From CAYURH01 sp964447105 (GTDB lineage: Bacteria; Patescibacteriota; Saccharimonadia; Saccharimonadales; EFPC-124): a stretch of 64,000 bases of DNA. The stretch is taken from the NCBI GenBank assembly GCA_964447105.1, contig CAYURH010000002.1:1-64000 (forward strand). The letters are read 5' to 3'. Numbering within the stretch: position 1 is the first letter of the stretch; every line of letters starts with the position of its first letter. The position numbers and the translations under genes are program-made. Below are positions 7,738 through 16,936 of the stretch, piece by piece. A model generated the notes under the pieces. That model was not told where the DNA came from. It did no database searches and saw only the letters and a list, made by a program, of their open reading frames with translations.

Positions 7738-8742
7738 ATGTTTCAAAAAGCCAATGACCTTATCCAATCTGCCCAACATATTATGATTATGCAGGGCGAA
7801 AACCCCGACGGCGATAGCCTGGGCAGTGCTATGGCGCTGGAAGCAATACTGAGCGATGCAGGCAAAAAAGTATCGCTGTACTGCGCGATCAACATTCCAG
7901 AATACTTGCGCTTTATCAACGGCTGGGACAGAGTATCCGACGACTTGCCGAGTGGTTTTGATCTGACAATTATCGTGGATACCGCCAGCCAAGCGCTGCT
8001 CGAAAAAGCGTTGAACCCAGCAAACCTGGCCCAAGTAAAATCTCACCCCGTGATCGTACTCGATCACCACGCTACAGCCGCCAATCTCCCTATGGAGCAT
8101 GTGATTGTAAGCGACCCCGAATCTGTGGCGACAGGCGAGCTGATTTATCGTATGGCCGCCGCACTTCAATGGCCTTTGCCGCTCGACGCCTGCGAAAATC
8201 TGACGATCTCGATCCTGGCCGATTCGCTTGGCTTAGTCACCGAAGGCACCACCGCCCGCACTATTCACACCATAGGCGAATTGGTGGAGCGCGGCGTCAA
8301 ATTGAGCGATATCGACGCGCGTCGGCGTACATTTATGAAAAAATCGCCACGGATTTTGGCATACAAAGGTGCATTGCTGCAACGAATTGAATATTTTCTG
8401 GATGGCCAACTGGCACTGGTTCATATCCCATGGGAAGAAATTCATGAATATAGTCACGAATTCAACCCTTCGATTTTGGTCCTGGACGAAATGCGCCTGG
8501 TAACCGGCGTACGATTGGCGATTGCCATCAAAACATACCCCGACGGACGCCTGACGGGCAAGATTCGTTGTAACCCCGAAGCCAAGATCGGTGACAAGGT
8601 GGCTGGACACTTCGGCGGCGGCGGACACCCGTATTCAGCAGGATTTAAAATCTTTGACAAAGACTACGAAGCGGTGAAGGCAGAGCTGGTGGGAGCAGTG
8701 GATGGTGCGCTGCAGCAGTACGATTCATCTGGTAAAAGCTAG
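7738..8742 (+). CDS. nrnA: DHH/DHHA1 phosphoesterase, NrnA-like oligoribonuclease/pAp phosphatase
   Basis: 334 residues. The DHH domain has the metal motifs NPDGDSLGSAMAL (residues 22-34), IVDTASQ (near 79) and DHHATAANL (near 110), and ADSLGLVTEG with a following Thr near 160. The C-terminal DHHA1 domain ends in the substrate loop GHFGGGGHPYSAGF near residue 300. NrnA enzymes degrade 2-4-mer RNAs and dephosphorylate pAp; related DHH proteins cleave c-di-AMP, and the sequence does not decide between them. The ATG sits just after a -10 element, so the mRNA is probably leaderless. The gene is followed at 2 nt by a long inverted repeat. Confidence 0.88.
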   Translation: MFQKANDLIQSAQHIMIMQGENPDGDSLGSAMALEAILSDAGKKVSLYCAINIPEYLRFINGWDRVSDDLPSGFDLTIIVDTASQALLEKALNPANLAQVKSHPVIVLDHHATAANLPMEHVIVSDPESVATGELIYRMAAALQWPLPLDACENLTISILADSLGLVTEGTTARTIHTIGELVERGVKLSDIDARRRTFMKKSPRILAYKGALLQRIEYFLDGQLALVHIPWEEIHEYSHEFNPSILVLDEMRLVTGVRLAIAIKTYPDGRLTGKIRCNPEAKIGDKVAGHFGGGGHPYSAGFKIFDKDYEAVKAELVGAVDGALQQYDSSGKS

Positions 8743-8744
8743 GA

Positions 8745-8872
8745 GGCCAAGCAGTTGAGGCGCACGAGTAAGCGCTTCACGCGGGATTTGACCCGGGCGA
8801 ACTCTTTAGGAAAAGAGTCGACCGGGTCAAATCGCCGGTTACGCGACACTCGATTGCCTCAACTGCTTGGCC
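8745..8872. repeat. 128-bp rod-like inverted repeat upstream of cysS
   Basis: Perfect 17-bp arms (8745-8761 and 8856-8872) enclose a second 5-bp step (CGAGT/ACTCG), a perfect 12-bp step (8785-8796/8822-8833) and a 7-bp apical step (8801-8807/8812-8818) with an AGGA loop. Almost the whole sequence can fold into a single long hairpin. It begins 2 nt after the nrnA-like stop and ends 39 nt before cysS. It could be a structured RNA, a double-stranded processing signal or a palindromic mobile repeat. No T-box motif was seen. Confidence 0.85.
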
Positions 8873-8911
8873 ACCCACCCCTTTCGCGCTACACTCTATA
8901 CAAGGAACAAT

Positions 8912-10315
8912 ATGCAACTGTACAACACGCTCACTCGTAAGCTCGAAGCATTTACACCACAAACACCACCAGAGGTGAGTTTGTACACCTGCGGCCCAAC
9001 TGTATATGACTACCAGCACATTGGCAACTACAGCGCTTACGTGCGGTGGGACACGCTCGTGCGGGCATTGCGCGAAAGCGGCTACGCCGTGGATTGGGTA
9101 ATGAATATTACCGATGTGGGCCATTTGGTGAGCGACGCCGATGAAGGTGAGGACAAACTAGAAAAAGGCGCACGCCGAGAAGGCAAAACCGCCTGGGACG
9201 TTGCCGCATTTTATATGGATGATTTTATGATGGGCCTCAAAGCGCTCAACACACTGCCACCTACACATGTCGTTCGCGCTACCGACCACATTGCCGAGCA
9301 GGTCGAGCTTGTGAAAGTATTGGAACGTAAAGGCTATACATACATCATCGACGACGGCGTATATTTTGACACAAGCAAATTCACCGGCTATGGCGCGCTG
9401 GCGCGCTTGGACATCAAAAACTTGCAGGCGGGCGCACGTGTTGAGCTGAATGCACAAAAACGCAATCCCACCGACTTTGCCCTCTGGAAATTCACCCCCG
9501 CCGGCCAAAAGCGCGACATGGAATGGGATAGCCCTTGGGGCGCGGGATTCCCAGGCTGGCACATCGAATGTTCAGCCATGGCTATGCGTTACCTCGGCGC
9601 TACACTCGACATTCACACCGGCGGCATCGACCACATACCCGTGCACCATATCAACGAAATTGCGCAGTCCGAAGCTGCCACAGGCAAGCAGTTTGCCCAC
9701 TACTGGCTACACTGCAACCACTTGATGGTAGAAGGATCCAAAATCTCCAAAAGTTTGGGCAATGGAATTCTACTGCACGCACTCGACAAACAGGGCTTTA
9801 GTGGACTCGACGTCCGCATGCTATTGCTGCAGAGTCACTACCGCACGCAAGCCAATTTCACTATGAACGGATTGGCTGCAGCCAGACAGCGCCGTCTATC
9901 ACTGCAGGCTTTTGCAGATTTACGATTCCAGTTAGTAGACGGTGGGGAATTAAACGAATCAAGTTTGGTACAGACGCAGCGAGTTATCCTGGAAGAATTG
10001 CAAGAGGACTTGCACACGCCCGAAGCACTCGCGGCGCTCAGCGACGTGGCTACTGCCGCCCTTACTGGTTTGGTAGACGTGAGCGCCAAGCAGGCGTTCG
10101 ACGATTTCTTGGCATTTCTTGACCGCACGCTCGGCCTCAACCTGACCGCCAGCCATGACATTAGCGATACTCAGCAAAAGTTAATTGCAGTACGCGATCA
10201 AGCGCGTGCCGAAAAAGATTTTGCGCGTGCCGATGAAGCTCGCGACACATTAGCCGCCGACCATATCGAGCTCCGCGACACACCGCTCGGCACGGTGTGG
10301 AATCGGACTATCTAA
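8912..10315 (+). CDS. cysS: Cysteine--tRNA ligase
   Basis: Class I synthetase charging tRNA-Cys. The HIGH-equivalent lies in VYDYQHIGNYSAYVRWD, after the zinc-ligand cysteine in YTCGPTVYD. Further zinc ligands are in WHIECSAMAM and PVHHINEIAQSE, and KISKSLGNG is the KMSKS loop. The C-terminal DALR-like part with DFARADEARDTLAADHIEL is short but typical. I place the start at MQLYNT because AAGGAA precedes it by 4 nt and all homologues begin near there; an in-frame Met 15 codons upstream lies in the hairpin region and adds unconserved residues. Length 467 residues. Confidence 0.96.
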   Translation: MQLYNTLTRKLEAFTPQTPPEVSLYTCGPTVYDYQHIGNYSAYVRWDTLVRALRESGYAVDWVMNITDVGHLVSDADEGEDKLEKGARREGKTAWDVAAFYMDDFMMGLKALNTLPPTHVVRATDHIAEQVELVKVLERKGYTYIIDDGVYFDTSKFTGYGALARLDIKNLQAGARVELNAQKRNPTDFALWKFTPAGQKRDMEWDSPWGAGFPGWHIECSAMAMRYLGATLDIHTGGIDHIPVHHINEIAQSEAATGKQFAHYWLHCNHLMVEGSKISKSLGNGILLHALDKQGFSGLDVRMLLLQSHYRTQANFTMNGLAAARQRRLSLQAFADLRFQLVDGGELNESSLVQTQRVILEELQEDLHTPEALAALSDVATAALTGLVDVSAKQAFDDFLAFLDRTLGLNLTASHDISDTQQKLIAVRDQARAEKDFARADEARDTLAADHIELRDTPLGTVWNRTI

Positions 10316-11448
10316 GCTTTTTCGACTGACTTGATGAACTTGAAGATACCGCTGCGTTTGGGTTCTTTGCGAGCTTTACGATGCTCCAGGTAGTCAAGCA
10401 CTAATACGCGCAAGCAACCAGCAATGGGGATGGCCACAATGCCACCAGCAATGCCAAATAGGCCAATACCAATAATCACAGCCGCCAACACACTGAGCGC
10501 GCTCAGCGCCACAGTACGCGCTTGCACCAAGGGCTGGATAAAATTGTTTTCGACTTGCTGATAGACAAAGAAATACACCAAAAAACTAAGCGCAGCTACC
10601 CAATCACTGAGTAGAAGCACCAGCGTGACAATAATAGCACCAATGGTCGCGCCAATCACTGGCACCAAATCCGACAAGAAAATCACGCCCGCCAGCGGCA
10701 CTACAGCATTGGTGGGTACTTGGAATACAGTGCTCAGGATAATCAACACCACCACACTCGCCAACGTCGCGATACCCGCCACCAACACTTGTCCACTCAC
10801 ATAGCTACTGACCACACGGCGCATTTTGGCCATGAGATTTTGGTGACGAGCAAGTTTCTCGGGGTCATCATAGAGACTCCATAGGCGCTGTTGCCATTTG
10901 GGGCCTTCCACCAGCATAAGGAAACTCAATACCAGCGTAGTGATAAGTGTGACAAAACCACCAAAAATCGAAGTGATCCCGCCCACAATGGACGAACCAA
11001 TACCACCAGCTATCCCTACTGCTTGGTTTTGTCCGGCCTCCACAATATTATTGAGTTCGTCTTGCAGGTTATACGTCTTCACAAAATCGCTAATTGGCCC
11101 ACGCTTTTCGCTCAAATCGCGAATGTAGTCGGGGATAGCAGAGATAAACCGAGACGTTTGATCGATAGTAGGCGGCAGCGCCACATACAAAAACACGCCA
11201 ACGATCGCCAGCACGACGAGATATGCGATTAGCGTGGCGCCCACGCGACTCTGCCCTGGCAAGCGGCGTGCGATAGCCCCCACCGGCGTACTGAGCGCAA
11301 TCGCCAGCAAGAACGCTACCAGTATGAGGGTGAGCGCCGCTTCTAGTTTCATAATCAGCAAACCAGCGCCAATAAATCCTGTGATAATGAGAAGGAGGCG
11401 AACAAATGTCTTTGTTTCGATATCAATCTTAATCTTCATGGCGTTCAT
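10312..11448 (-). CDS. AI-2E family transporter (PF01594-like permease)
   Basis: Polytopic inner-membrane protein of 378 residues with about eight helices and the family layout: two N-terminal helices, a cytosolic/amphipathic region near residues 90-150, and a C-terminal block with FLSDLVPVIGATIGAI and VQARTVALSALSVL. Members export varied substrates, including autoinducer-2 in some species and sodium or protons in others, so the substrate is unknown. The start at MNAMKIK is preferred; GATAAT lies 9 nt upstream of it, whereas the longer ORF would begin inside that promoter. Its stop overlaps that of cysS by 3 nt in convergent orientation. Confidence 0.88.
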   Translation of the reverse strand: MNAMKIKIDIETKTFVRLLLIITGFIGAGLLIMKLEAALTLILVAFLLAIALSTPVGAIARRLPGQSRVGATLIAYLVVLAIVGVFLYVALPPTIDQTSRFISAIPDYIRDLSEKRGPISDFVKTYNLQDELNNIVEAGQNQAVGIAGGIGSSIVGGITSIFGGFVTLITTLVLSFLMLVEGPKWQQRLWSLYDDPEKLARHQNLMAKMRRVVSSYVSGQVLVAGIATLASVVVLIILSTVFQVPTNAVVPLAGVIFLSDLVPVIGATIGAIIVTLVLLLSDWVAALSFLVYFFVYQQVENNFIQPLVQARTVALSALSVLAAVIIGIGLFGIAGGIVAIPIAGCLRVLVLDYLEHRKARKEPKRSGIFKFIKSVEKA

Positions 11449-11487
11449 TATGACGACATTATCCCTAGTACACAAGGGATAAGCACA

Positions 11488-12219
11488 TTACGCTTGGTCG
11501 ATGTGCTTGAAATCGCTGGCGAGCAATCGGTCAAATGGCTTCCAAATCACCAGTGCTTTTTTGTGAGTGAGTGTCGCCAGTTTGGCCAGAATCAGCAACA
11601 GCAGGCTGAGGCCGGTGCACAAAAACGCCGCCACAATATGCAGGACGACATTCTGTCCGTAATCGATAATCAGGATATACGACAGCGTGATGCAAAACAG
11701 CACCAACAACACAAACCATTCGTGGCTAAACACCGTGGCTTGCAACAGTACCGATAGTTGTCCGCGGTTTTGCTGGTTGGCTACCAGCACGTCGCGAATT
11801 TTCTTTACTTGATCGGCGTCTTTGCCTTTGTAGTCAATGCAGTAGCGCAGCAGTTTCTCGTATTCCGCTTCACCCTGCGCGGGCTTGTGACTGCGCGCTG
11901 ACGCACGTAAATAGTCGCGAGCACTGTCTTTGATGTGATGCTTCGTTTCCGCCGATAGGTCGTGCGCCAAAATAGCGATATTAAAAAACGTGATGGCTTC
12001 GTTGCGAATCGCTTTGGCAAGCTCATCGATACGCGTTTTCTGCCCAGCGAGAATTGGCCCCAAGTAAAAGGCCAGGAGGAACGAGTTGACAGAAAACAGT
12101 GTTAGCGGCCCGCCATCTAGTTTTTGCTTGGGCATCAGCGACAAAACGGTGATAAACAGCAAAAAGAAAATTGGATAATAATATGTCAGACGAATTTTCG
12201 ACAAAAAGAATTTTTTCAT
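11488..12219 (-). CDS. Four-helix membrane protein, DUF4239-like
   Basis: 243 residues: two hydrophobic helices near the N-terminus (residues 12-30 and 43-60), a soluble helical central region of about 100 residues with conserved-looking KTRIDELAKAIRNEA, and two C-terminal helices (about 168-190 and 195-220). The architecture resembles bestrophin-like DUF4239 proteins, but I cannot confirm the family. TATGCT preceded by TGC lies 6 nt before the ATG, so a leaderless mRNA is likely. It lies between the AI-2E gene and rarA, all on the minus strand. Confidence 0.7.
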   Translation of the reverse strand: MKKFFLSKIRLTYYYPIFFLLFITVLSLMPKQKLDGGPLTLFSVNSFLLAFYLGPILAGQKTRIDELAKAIRNEAITFFNIAILAHDLSAETKHHIKDSARDYLRASARSHKPAQGEAEYEKLLRYCIDYKGKDADQVKKIRDVLVANQQNRGQLSVLLQATVFSHEWFVLLVLFCITLSYILIIDYGQNVVLHIVAAFLCTGLSLLLLILAKLATLTHKKALVIWKPFDRLLASDFKHIDQA

Positions 12220-12225
12220 GTCATG

Positions 12226-12234
12226 AGCATAGCA
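12226..12234 (-). promoter_or_regulatory. Extended -10 of the DUF4239-like gene (leaderless)
   Basis: On the minus strand TGC TATGCT is followed by 6 nt and the ATG at 12219. Confidence 0.45.
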
Positions 12235-12255
12235 ACCGGCCGGTGGCTTGCCAAG

Positions 12256-13434
12256 CTACATAGCGCGAAAATCGCGCAACTCATCTGGCAAAAAACCATC
12301 ACCGTGTTGGAAGTTGGCTCGCCATTTGTAGCCGCGATTATACCCAAGGTCTTTCATGAGCTTGGTCGGTGCGTTGCGCAGATGCAGCGGCACAGACGCT
12401 TCGGGAAAATCACGTGCCGCCTGCTTGGCTTTGCCCATAGCATCTGCTAACTGGCGCGATTTTTCGGCTTTGGCCAGCGCCGCAGCGCAGTGGAACAAAT
12501 TATACTGGCACTCCGGCAAACCAATTCGTTCGACGGCCTGAAATGTGGCCACGGCCATACCCAGCGCGCCATTGCCAGCCAAGCCAATGTCTTCGGAGGC
12601 AAATATCACCATTCGCCGGGCGATAAATTTAGGGTCCTCGCCAGCCTGAATCATACGTGCCAAATAATACAGCGTCGCGTTCACATCGCTCCCGCGCATG
12701 CTTTTTATAAACGCGCTGATCACGTTGTAGTGCATTTCGCCGGTTTTGTCATAACCCGGCAGACGGCGCTGAGCAGCAGTTTGCACCACATCTTTGGTGA
12801 TTGTTTTCTTGCCGGCCAGTTGCATGGCCAGTTCGAGTGTGCCCAAAGCTATGCGCGCATCGCCGCCAGATAGTTCGGCGATCATATCCAAACTCTCGAG
12901 CGACAGACGCTTAGCGGCGATCTTCTCAGCTCGCGCAGCCCGCTGCACTATGTCGATAATATCTGGCTTGGCCAGCGGTTCTAGCACCACCACACGGCTA
13001 CGCGACAGCAGCGGAGTAATGACTTCAAAACTAGGGTTCTCAGTAGTGGCGCCAATCAGTGTAATGAGTCCACTTTCAACATGTGGCAAAAAAGCGTCTT
13101 GCTGGGCTTTGTTAAAACGATGGATTTCGTCCACGAATAGCACCGTGGCGACACCACTTTCTTGATTATGCCGGGCGCGCTCTACCACTTGCATGACGTC
13201 GGCCTTTTTGGCTGTTACGGCGCTGATTTCTACAAAATCAGCCTTCATTTCGCGGGCGATTATCCGCGCCAACGTGGTTTTGCCGCTGCCTGGCGGGCCC
13301 CAAAACAGTAGCGAAAACGGCCGCTTTTGGGCGACCAGTTGTCGTAGTATCTTGCCTTCTGCAACCAAGTGCGGCTGGCCTACAACATCATCGAGTGTCT
13401 GTGGCCGCATGCGTTCAGCCAAAGGTTGTTGCAT
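12256..13434 (-). CDS. rarA: Replication-associated recombination protein RarA (MgsA), AAA+ ATPase
   Basis: Clamp-loader-like ATPase acting at stalled forks and gaps. Walker A is FWGPPGSGKTTLARI near residue 45, Walker B is LFVDEIHRFNKAQQDA, and sensor 1 is IGATTENPSFEV. The C-terminal tetramerisation domain includes YNVISAFIKSMRGSD and the signature DIGLAGNGAL. Full length at 392 residues. TATAAT lies exactly 6 nt before the ATG, with TTTACG 18 nt further up, so the mRNA is probably leaderless. It is transcribed divergently from a GC-rich small gene. Confidence 0.95.
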   Translation of the reverse strand: MQQPLAERMRPQTLDDVVGQPHLVAEGKILRQLVAQKRPFSLLFWGPPGSGKTTLARIIAREMKADFVEISAVTAKKADVMQVVERARHNQESGVATVLFVDEIHRFNKAQQDAFLPHVESGLITLIGATTENPSFEVITPLLSRSRVVVLEPLAKPDIIDIVQRAARAEKIAAKRLSLESLDMIAELSGGDARIALGTLELAMQLAGKKTITKDVVQTAAQRRLPGYDKTGEMHYNVISAFIKSMRGSDVNATLYYLARMIQAGEDPKFIARRMVIFASEDIGLAGNGALGMAVATFQAVERIGLPECQYNLFHCAAALAKAEKSRQLADAMGKAKQAARDFPEASVPLHLRNAPTKLMKDLGYNRGYKWRANFQHGDGFLPDELRDFRAM

Positions 13435-13440
13435 GTATTT

Positions 13441-13446
13441 ATTATA
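13441..13446 (-). promoter_or_regulatory. -10 of rarA (leaderless)
   Basis: TATAAT on the minus strand, 6 nt before the ATG at 13434. Confidence 0.65.
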
Positions 13447-13519
13447 CCCAACTATTGTAAATTACGTAAAACCATTGTATCGTACATATTACAACCACCT
13501 CAACTGATTGGACAGTGGT

Positions 13520-13852
13520 ATGTCGCAAGTTTTGCTGAGAACCGGAGAATTGGTCGACGAAGATACCGCTCTCAGTGTGATGGGGACGCTGGAGGGACTG
13601 GCCGCCAGACACCCCAAGGCTCTACGGGCGGCGCTGAGCGCCTGCTTGGACCCGGCGTCCCAGATGGACCGTGAGCAGGGAGCGATTCTACACAGTCGCC
13701 GCCTGCTGACACACTGGGATTACGCCGACGGCAGCTACCTGTTCTCCGACGACACGCGTCAGGTCATCCTGGCGGCACTGGAATCCGACGACGAAGGGGG
13801 AGTGACGCTCAACCTCGACCCCTACGCCCCAGATGACCAGCAGCCGGAGTGA
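13520..13852 (+). CDS. Hypothetical acidic protein, GC-rich gene
   Basis: 110-residue soluble, acidic protein (for example ESDDEGGV near the C-terminus) with an N-terminal helical stretch LSVMGTLEGLAARHPKALRA. No family was recognised. Codon third positions are strongly G/C, unlike rarA next to it. A TTG 12 nt upstream in frame is an alternative start. A GC-rich terminator with a T-run follows within 10 nt. It belongs to the set of GC-rich, terminator-bounded genes scattered through the window. Confidence 0.65.
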   Translation: MSQVLLRTGELVDEDTALSVMGTLEGLAARHPKALRAALSACLDPASQMDREQGAILHSRRLLTHWDYADGSYLFSDDTRQVILAALESDDEGGVTLNLDPYAPDDQQPE

Positions 13853-13858
13853 CGATAC

Positions 13859-13890
13859 GCCCCGGGCGCAGCACGCGCCCGGGGCATCTT
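13859..13890 (+). terminator. Intrinsic terminator, 11-bp GC stem
   Basis: GCCCCGGGCGC and GCGCCCGGGGC flank AGCAC, followed by ATCTTTTATTT. It ends the GC-rich small gene and lies against the convergent helicase gene. Confidence 0.88.
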
Positions 13891-15102
13891 TTATTTAGAG
13901 ACAAATGTCAGCGCGTTGCCACGTTTGCCGCCACGGCCAGTACGGCCGATGCGGTGCACGTAGTCTTCGTAGCTATTGGGCTGGTCGAAGTTAATCACAT
14001 GGCTGACGTTAGGAATATCCAAACCGCGAGCGGCTACGTCGGTAGCCACCAGTACTTGCAGCTTGTTTTTCTTGAATTCATCTAGCACGCGTTGGCGCTG
14101 GCCCTGCGATTTGTTGCCATGAATGGCACCAGCGGTAAAACCGCTTTTCGCTAGGCTGTCAGCCAGACGCTGCACACCCCATTTAGTTTCGCCAAACACG
14201 ATCACTTTGTCGAAGTCGGGTTGGCGCAATAGGTCTTCGAGCAACTCAACTTTGTGTTCTTTGGAAGCCGCACGTACAATGTTTTGTTCTACGTGGTCAC
14301 TGGTTTCGCCGGTGCGCACCGATACTTTAAGAGGATTGTTCAAAATGCCGTCTAGCAGGTGTTGAATGTCGGGTGTGATAGTTGCGCTAAAACACAGCGA
14401 CTGGCGCTCGGTTGGTAATTTTTCGAGCAAAAAGCGGATATCGCGTATAAAACCCATGTCGAGCATGCGGTCAGCTTCGTCGAGCACCAACACATTGGCA
14501 TTGCCTAGGCGCAGTTCACCCTGGTTTACCAAATCTTTCAGGCGGCCAGGGGTACCGATGACCATATGTGGGCCACGTTTGATCTGTTGGATCTGCGGAC
14601 GAATGTTGACACCACCCACACACAATGCGCTGTAGAGTTGCATGCCTTTGCTAAATCCACGAAACGCTTCGTCGATTTGTTGAGCCAACTCGCGAGTCGG
14701 CGCTACAATCAATGCGCGCACACTCTCAGGATCTTGGCTAAGGCGCTGCAACAGGGGCAGCAAGAAAGCAGCGGTTTTGCCCGTACCGGTGTTGGCAAGG
14801 CCAATCAAGTCGCGGCCAGCCAAAATGGGCAAGATAGATGCATCTTGCACGGGGGTAGGATCGACGTAACCACTATTGACCACGTTGCGCTGCAGCGTAG
14901 GGCTAAAGTTAAAATCAGCAAATGAATGCTCGGGTACAAACGCCACTTCTTCTTGAGCCGGCTTGGCTTGGTTGACGAAGCGGGTAGGGTCAATATATTG
15001 CGCGCCTCGTTTACGAACGGGGTTGCTTTGGGCAGTGCGCGGGGCGTTACGACGGCCACCAAACTGACTGCGGCGTCGCGTGCGAAAAGAGTTTTGATAC
15101 AT
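13891..15102 (-). CDS. DEAD-box RNA helicase (RhlE/CsdA-like)
   Basis: 403 residues: a basic N-terminal tail of about 60 residues (RRRSQFGGRRNAPRT) followed by a complete helicase core. Visible motifs are F...Q motif (FADFNFS...PTPVQ), I (ANTGTGKT), Ia (PTRELAQQ), Ib (GTPGRL), II (VLDEADRML), III (FSATI), V (VATDVAARGLDIPNVSHVINFD) split across a few residues and VI (YVHRIGRTGRGG). The core ends right after motif VI with no C-terminal extension. Likely role: remodelling of structured RNA or ribosome assembly. GAAAGG lies upstream with a leader, in contrast to the leaderless genes nearby. Confidence 0.94.
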   Translation of the reverse strand: MYQNSFRTRRRSQFGGRRNAPRTAQSNPVRKRGAQYIDPTRFVNQAKPAQEEVAFVPEHSFADFNFSPTLQRNVVNSGYVDPTPVQDASILPILAGRDLIGLANTGTGKTAAFLLPLLQRLSQDPESVRALIVAPTRELAQQIDEAFRGFSKGMQLYSALCVGGVNIRPQIQQIKRGPHMVIGTPGRLKDLVNQGELRLGNANVLVLDEADRMLDMGFIRDIRFLLEKLPTERQSLCFSATITPDIQHLLDGILNNPLKVSVRTGETSDHVEQNIVRAASKEHKVELLEDLLRQPDFDKVIVFGETKWGVQRLADSLAKSGFTAGAIHGNKSQGQRQRVLDEFKKNKLQVLVATDVAARGLDIPNVSHVINFDQPNSYEDYVHRIGRTGRGGKRGNALTFVSK

Positions 15103-15322
15103 GAATACCTTTCTTATGTCCTACGGTTCGCTAAAATTGGGATGAACAGCGAGAACTCGTAAAACCTCGGTATTCATCAGTAGGTTGTAAATACGATAAC
15201 ACAGAAGCGAAAAATATACAATACTTATGCTCCGCCCGTGTCAGCGTTTACTCAGTGACCATTACCATTTTCGTACATGTCATGGCATACTGGATGCATA
15301 CGATTATAAATAAGGAATGTAT

Positions 15323-16177
15323 ATGGACAATAATCCCCCTGGACAACCACAATTCACGCCACCCGCGCCGGCACCATCGCCATTTGGCCCAGCGCCGGCA
15401 CAGCAGCCTATGCAGCCCATGGCACCACCGCCTATGGCGAGTAAGCCAAAATCGAGAAAAGGTATCATCATTGCCATCTCTGCCATCATCGCCATTTTGA
15501 CCATCGCCAGCGGCGGTTTCTGGTGGTGGATGACGCAAGCACAAAATGACTTCGCCAAAGCCAGCACCGCTTACGTGCAAAAAGCCAAAGACGCCTATGA
15601 ATTTTATCGCGATAGCGGCAATCCATCATCCAAATCAACTGAGATTTTGAAGAAATTCGACGACGCTATTGCCGCCAAACCTGCCGCACCTAGCCTGCTC
15701 GTGTTTGGTTCGTCCAGCATCGTTCAGCACAACAACCAGGTGTCCACAAGCCTAGCGAGCGTGCGTGATTCGTTTAACGTATACCATTCGTTCAAAGCTT
15801 ATGGCGACTCTGTGGTAGAGATTGCCGGAAAAGCCTATGTATACGTGTCCACCATCGAGGAATTGCGTACGGCCAAAACGGCATTTAACACGGCGGCCGC
15901 AGATTTACGCAAACTAGACATACCCAAAACTGCCGAAAAATTCAACGAAGATCTGGCCAAGATATATGATCTCATGGCTACCGACATAGACGCAGCGCTC
16001 AAAGCCTACGATGCCGGCAACGAAACCAGCTACACTCAGGCAATCAACAAACTCGCCACTGACGTGCAAAAAGCCAGCAGCAAGAACGTTGCCAACGACC
16101 TAAACGACATGTACGACGCCGCTTACAAAACACTTACCAAAAACTACGACGACTTGGCCACTGTACTGGGTGAATAG
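15323..16177 (+). CDS. Pro-rich, membrane-anchored extracytoplasmic protein
   Basis: 284 residues. The N-terminal 45 residues are rich in Pro/Ala/Gln (PPAPAPSPFGPAPAQQ) and presumably cytoplasmic. One membrane helix follows at about 50-70 (IIIAISAIIAILTIASGG), then an extracytoplasmic helical domain of about 210 residues with repeated AKxAY/KAY pieces. The family was not recognised; similar tail-anchored helical proteins are common in Saccharibacteria by my recollection. The second ATG is taken as start because AAGGA lies 6 nt before it; the first ATG overlaps that site. Confidence 0.7.
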   Translation: MDNNPPGQPQFTPPAPAPSPFGPAPAQQPMQPMAPPPMASKPKSRKGIIIAISAIIAILTIASGGFWWWMTQAQNDFAKASTAYVQKAKDAYEFYRDSGNPSSKSTEILKKFDDAIAAKPAAPSLLVFGSSSIVQHNNQVSTSLASVRDSFNVYHSFKAYGDSVVEIAGKAYVYVSTIEELRTAKTAFNTAAADLRKLDIPKTAEKFNEDLAKIYDLMATDIDAALKAYDAGNETSYTQAINKLATDVQKASSKNVANDLNDMYDAAYKTLTKNYDDLATVLGE

Positions 16178-16245
16178 CCCATATCCACCCCTGTAACACT
16201 CTGTTTGTTATACTGTCTACACGCCTACATGAGAGAGGAGTGGCG

Positions 16246-16836
16246 ATGACGCCGCTCGAAATCACCTGCCGCGCTCGGGGTCCCGGTGGCACAGACCTGG
16301 ACAAAGTAACCCTGGCCACGGTGCGGCTTACCTATGCCGGCCATGCTCAGGTGTACTGCCATTTTGAGTGCGCCACGCGAGAAATCGCGGAGAGGCTAGC
16401 GAAAATTTGGGCTAATTCGCCACCTCTCTACTTGATTCCGCTCGATACTCCGACGGCTGCACCGTTGGTACGCGCAACTCAACTGAGCATACTGCCGGGA
16501 TTCGAGTTGATACTCCAAAATATCGACTCAATCCTGGACAAGCTCGGCGTCCGCGACCCCTGGGTCTGGCAGTTCGCAACCGCAAGCGGGAGCAAGTTCC
16601 CCGTGACGATCAGCGGCAAGCGCGACCAACTGGTAGTGCCCTGGGCGGACGAGCCGGACCTCGAAGTCCTCAAGGCCGAGCTGCGTCGGCTCGGTATCAC
16701 CCCTCAGCACGGCGTGACGTTCGAAAAAGAGGAAGGCAAACCGCCGGCCGTCTACGTCGTGTTGACCCATCACTGCCAACAGACATGGTGGTACTACATA
16801 GAGGTGGTGGGGGGCATCGTCGCCAGGTTCAAGTAG
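16246..16836 (+). CDS. Hypothetical soluble protein, GC-rich gene
   Basis: 196 residues without signal peptide or membrane helix. It has alpha/beta character; a C-terminal stretch HHCQQTWWYYIEVVGG is striking but not a motif I know. No family was recognised. GAGAGGAG lies 6 nt before the ATG; a GTG two codons upstream overlaps that site. TATACT near 16211 is a plausible -10. Third positions are G/C-biased and a strong bidirectional terminator follows immediately, as for other cassette-like genes here. Confidence 0.65.
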   Translation: MTPLEITCRARGPGGTDLDKVTLATVRLTYAGHAQVYCHFECATREIAERLAKIWANSPPLYLIPLDTPTAAPLVRATQLSILPGFELILQNIDSILDKLGVRDPWVWQFATASGSKFPVTISGKRDQLVVPWADEPDLEVLKAELRRLGITPQHGVTFEKEEGKPPAVYVVLTHHCQQTWWYYIEVVGGIVARFK

Positions 16837-16837
16837 G

Positions 16838-16871
16838 TTTTGCGCGGCCGGTCCTGGCTGGCCGCGCAAAA
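16838..16871. terminator. Bidirectional intrinsic terminator
   Basis: TTTTGCGCGGCC and GGCCGCGCAAAA form a 12-bp stem around a 10-nt loop, giving U-tracts on both strands. It ends the gene upstream. Confidence 0.85.
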
Positions 16872-16920
16872 TCGCATCAAACCTCAAAATTACAAGACTG
16901 TCCAATCTGACCCAGCTTGA

Positions 16921-16926
16921 TATACT
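16921..16926 (+). promoter_or_regulatory. -10 element before a 17-codon ORF
   Basis: TATACT ends 10 nt before the ATG of the small ORF at 16937. Confidence 0.35.
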
Positions 16927-16936
16927 GTGAATAGTC

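Noticed and set aside
8745..8872. T-box riboswitch for cysS
   Set aside because: No T-box sequence or antiterminator alternative and no T-run; the element is one symmetric rod.
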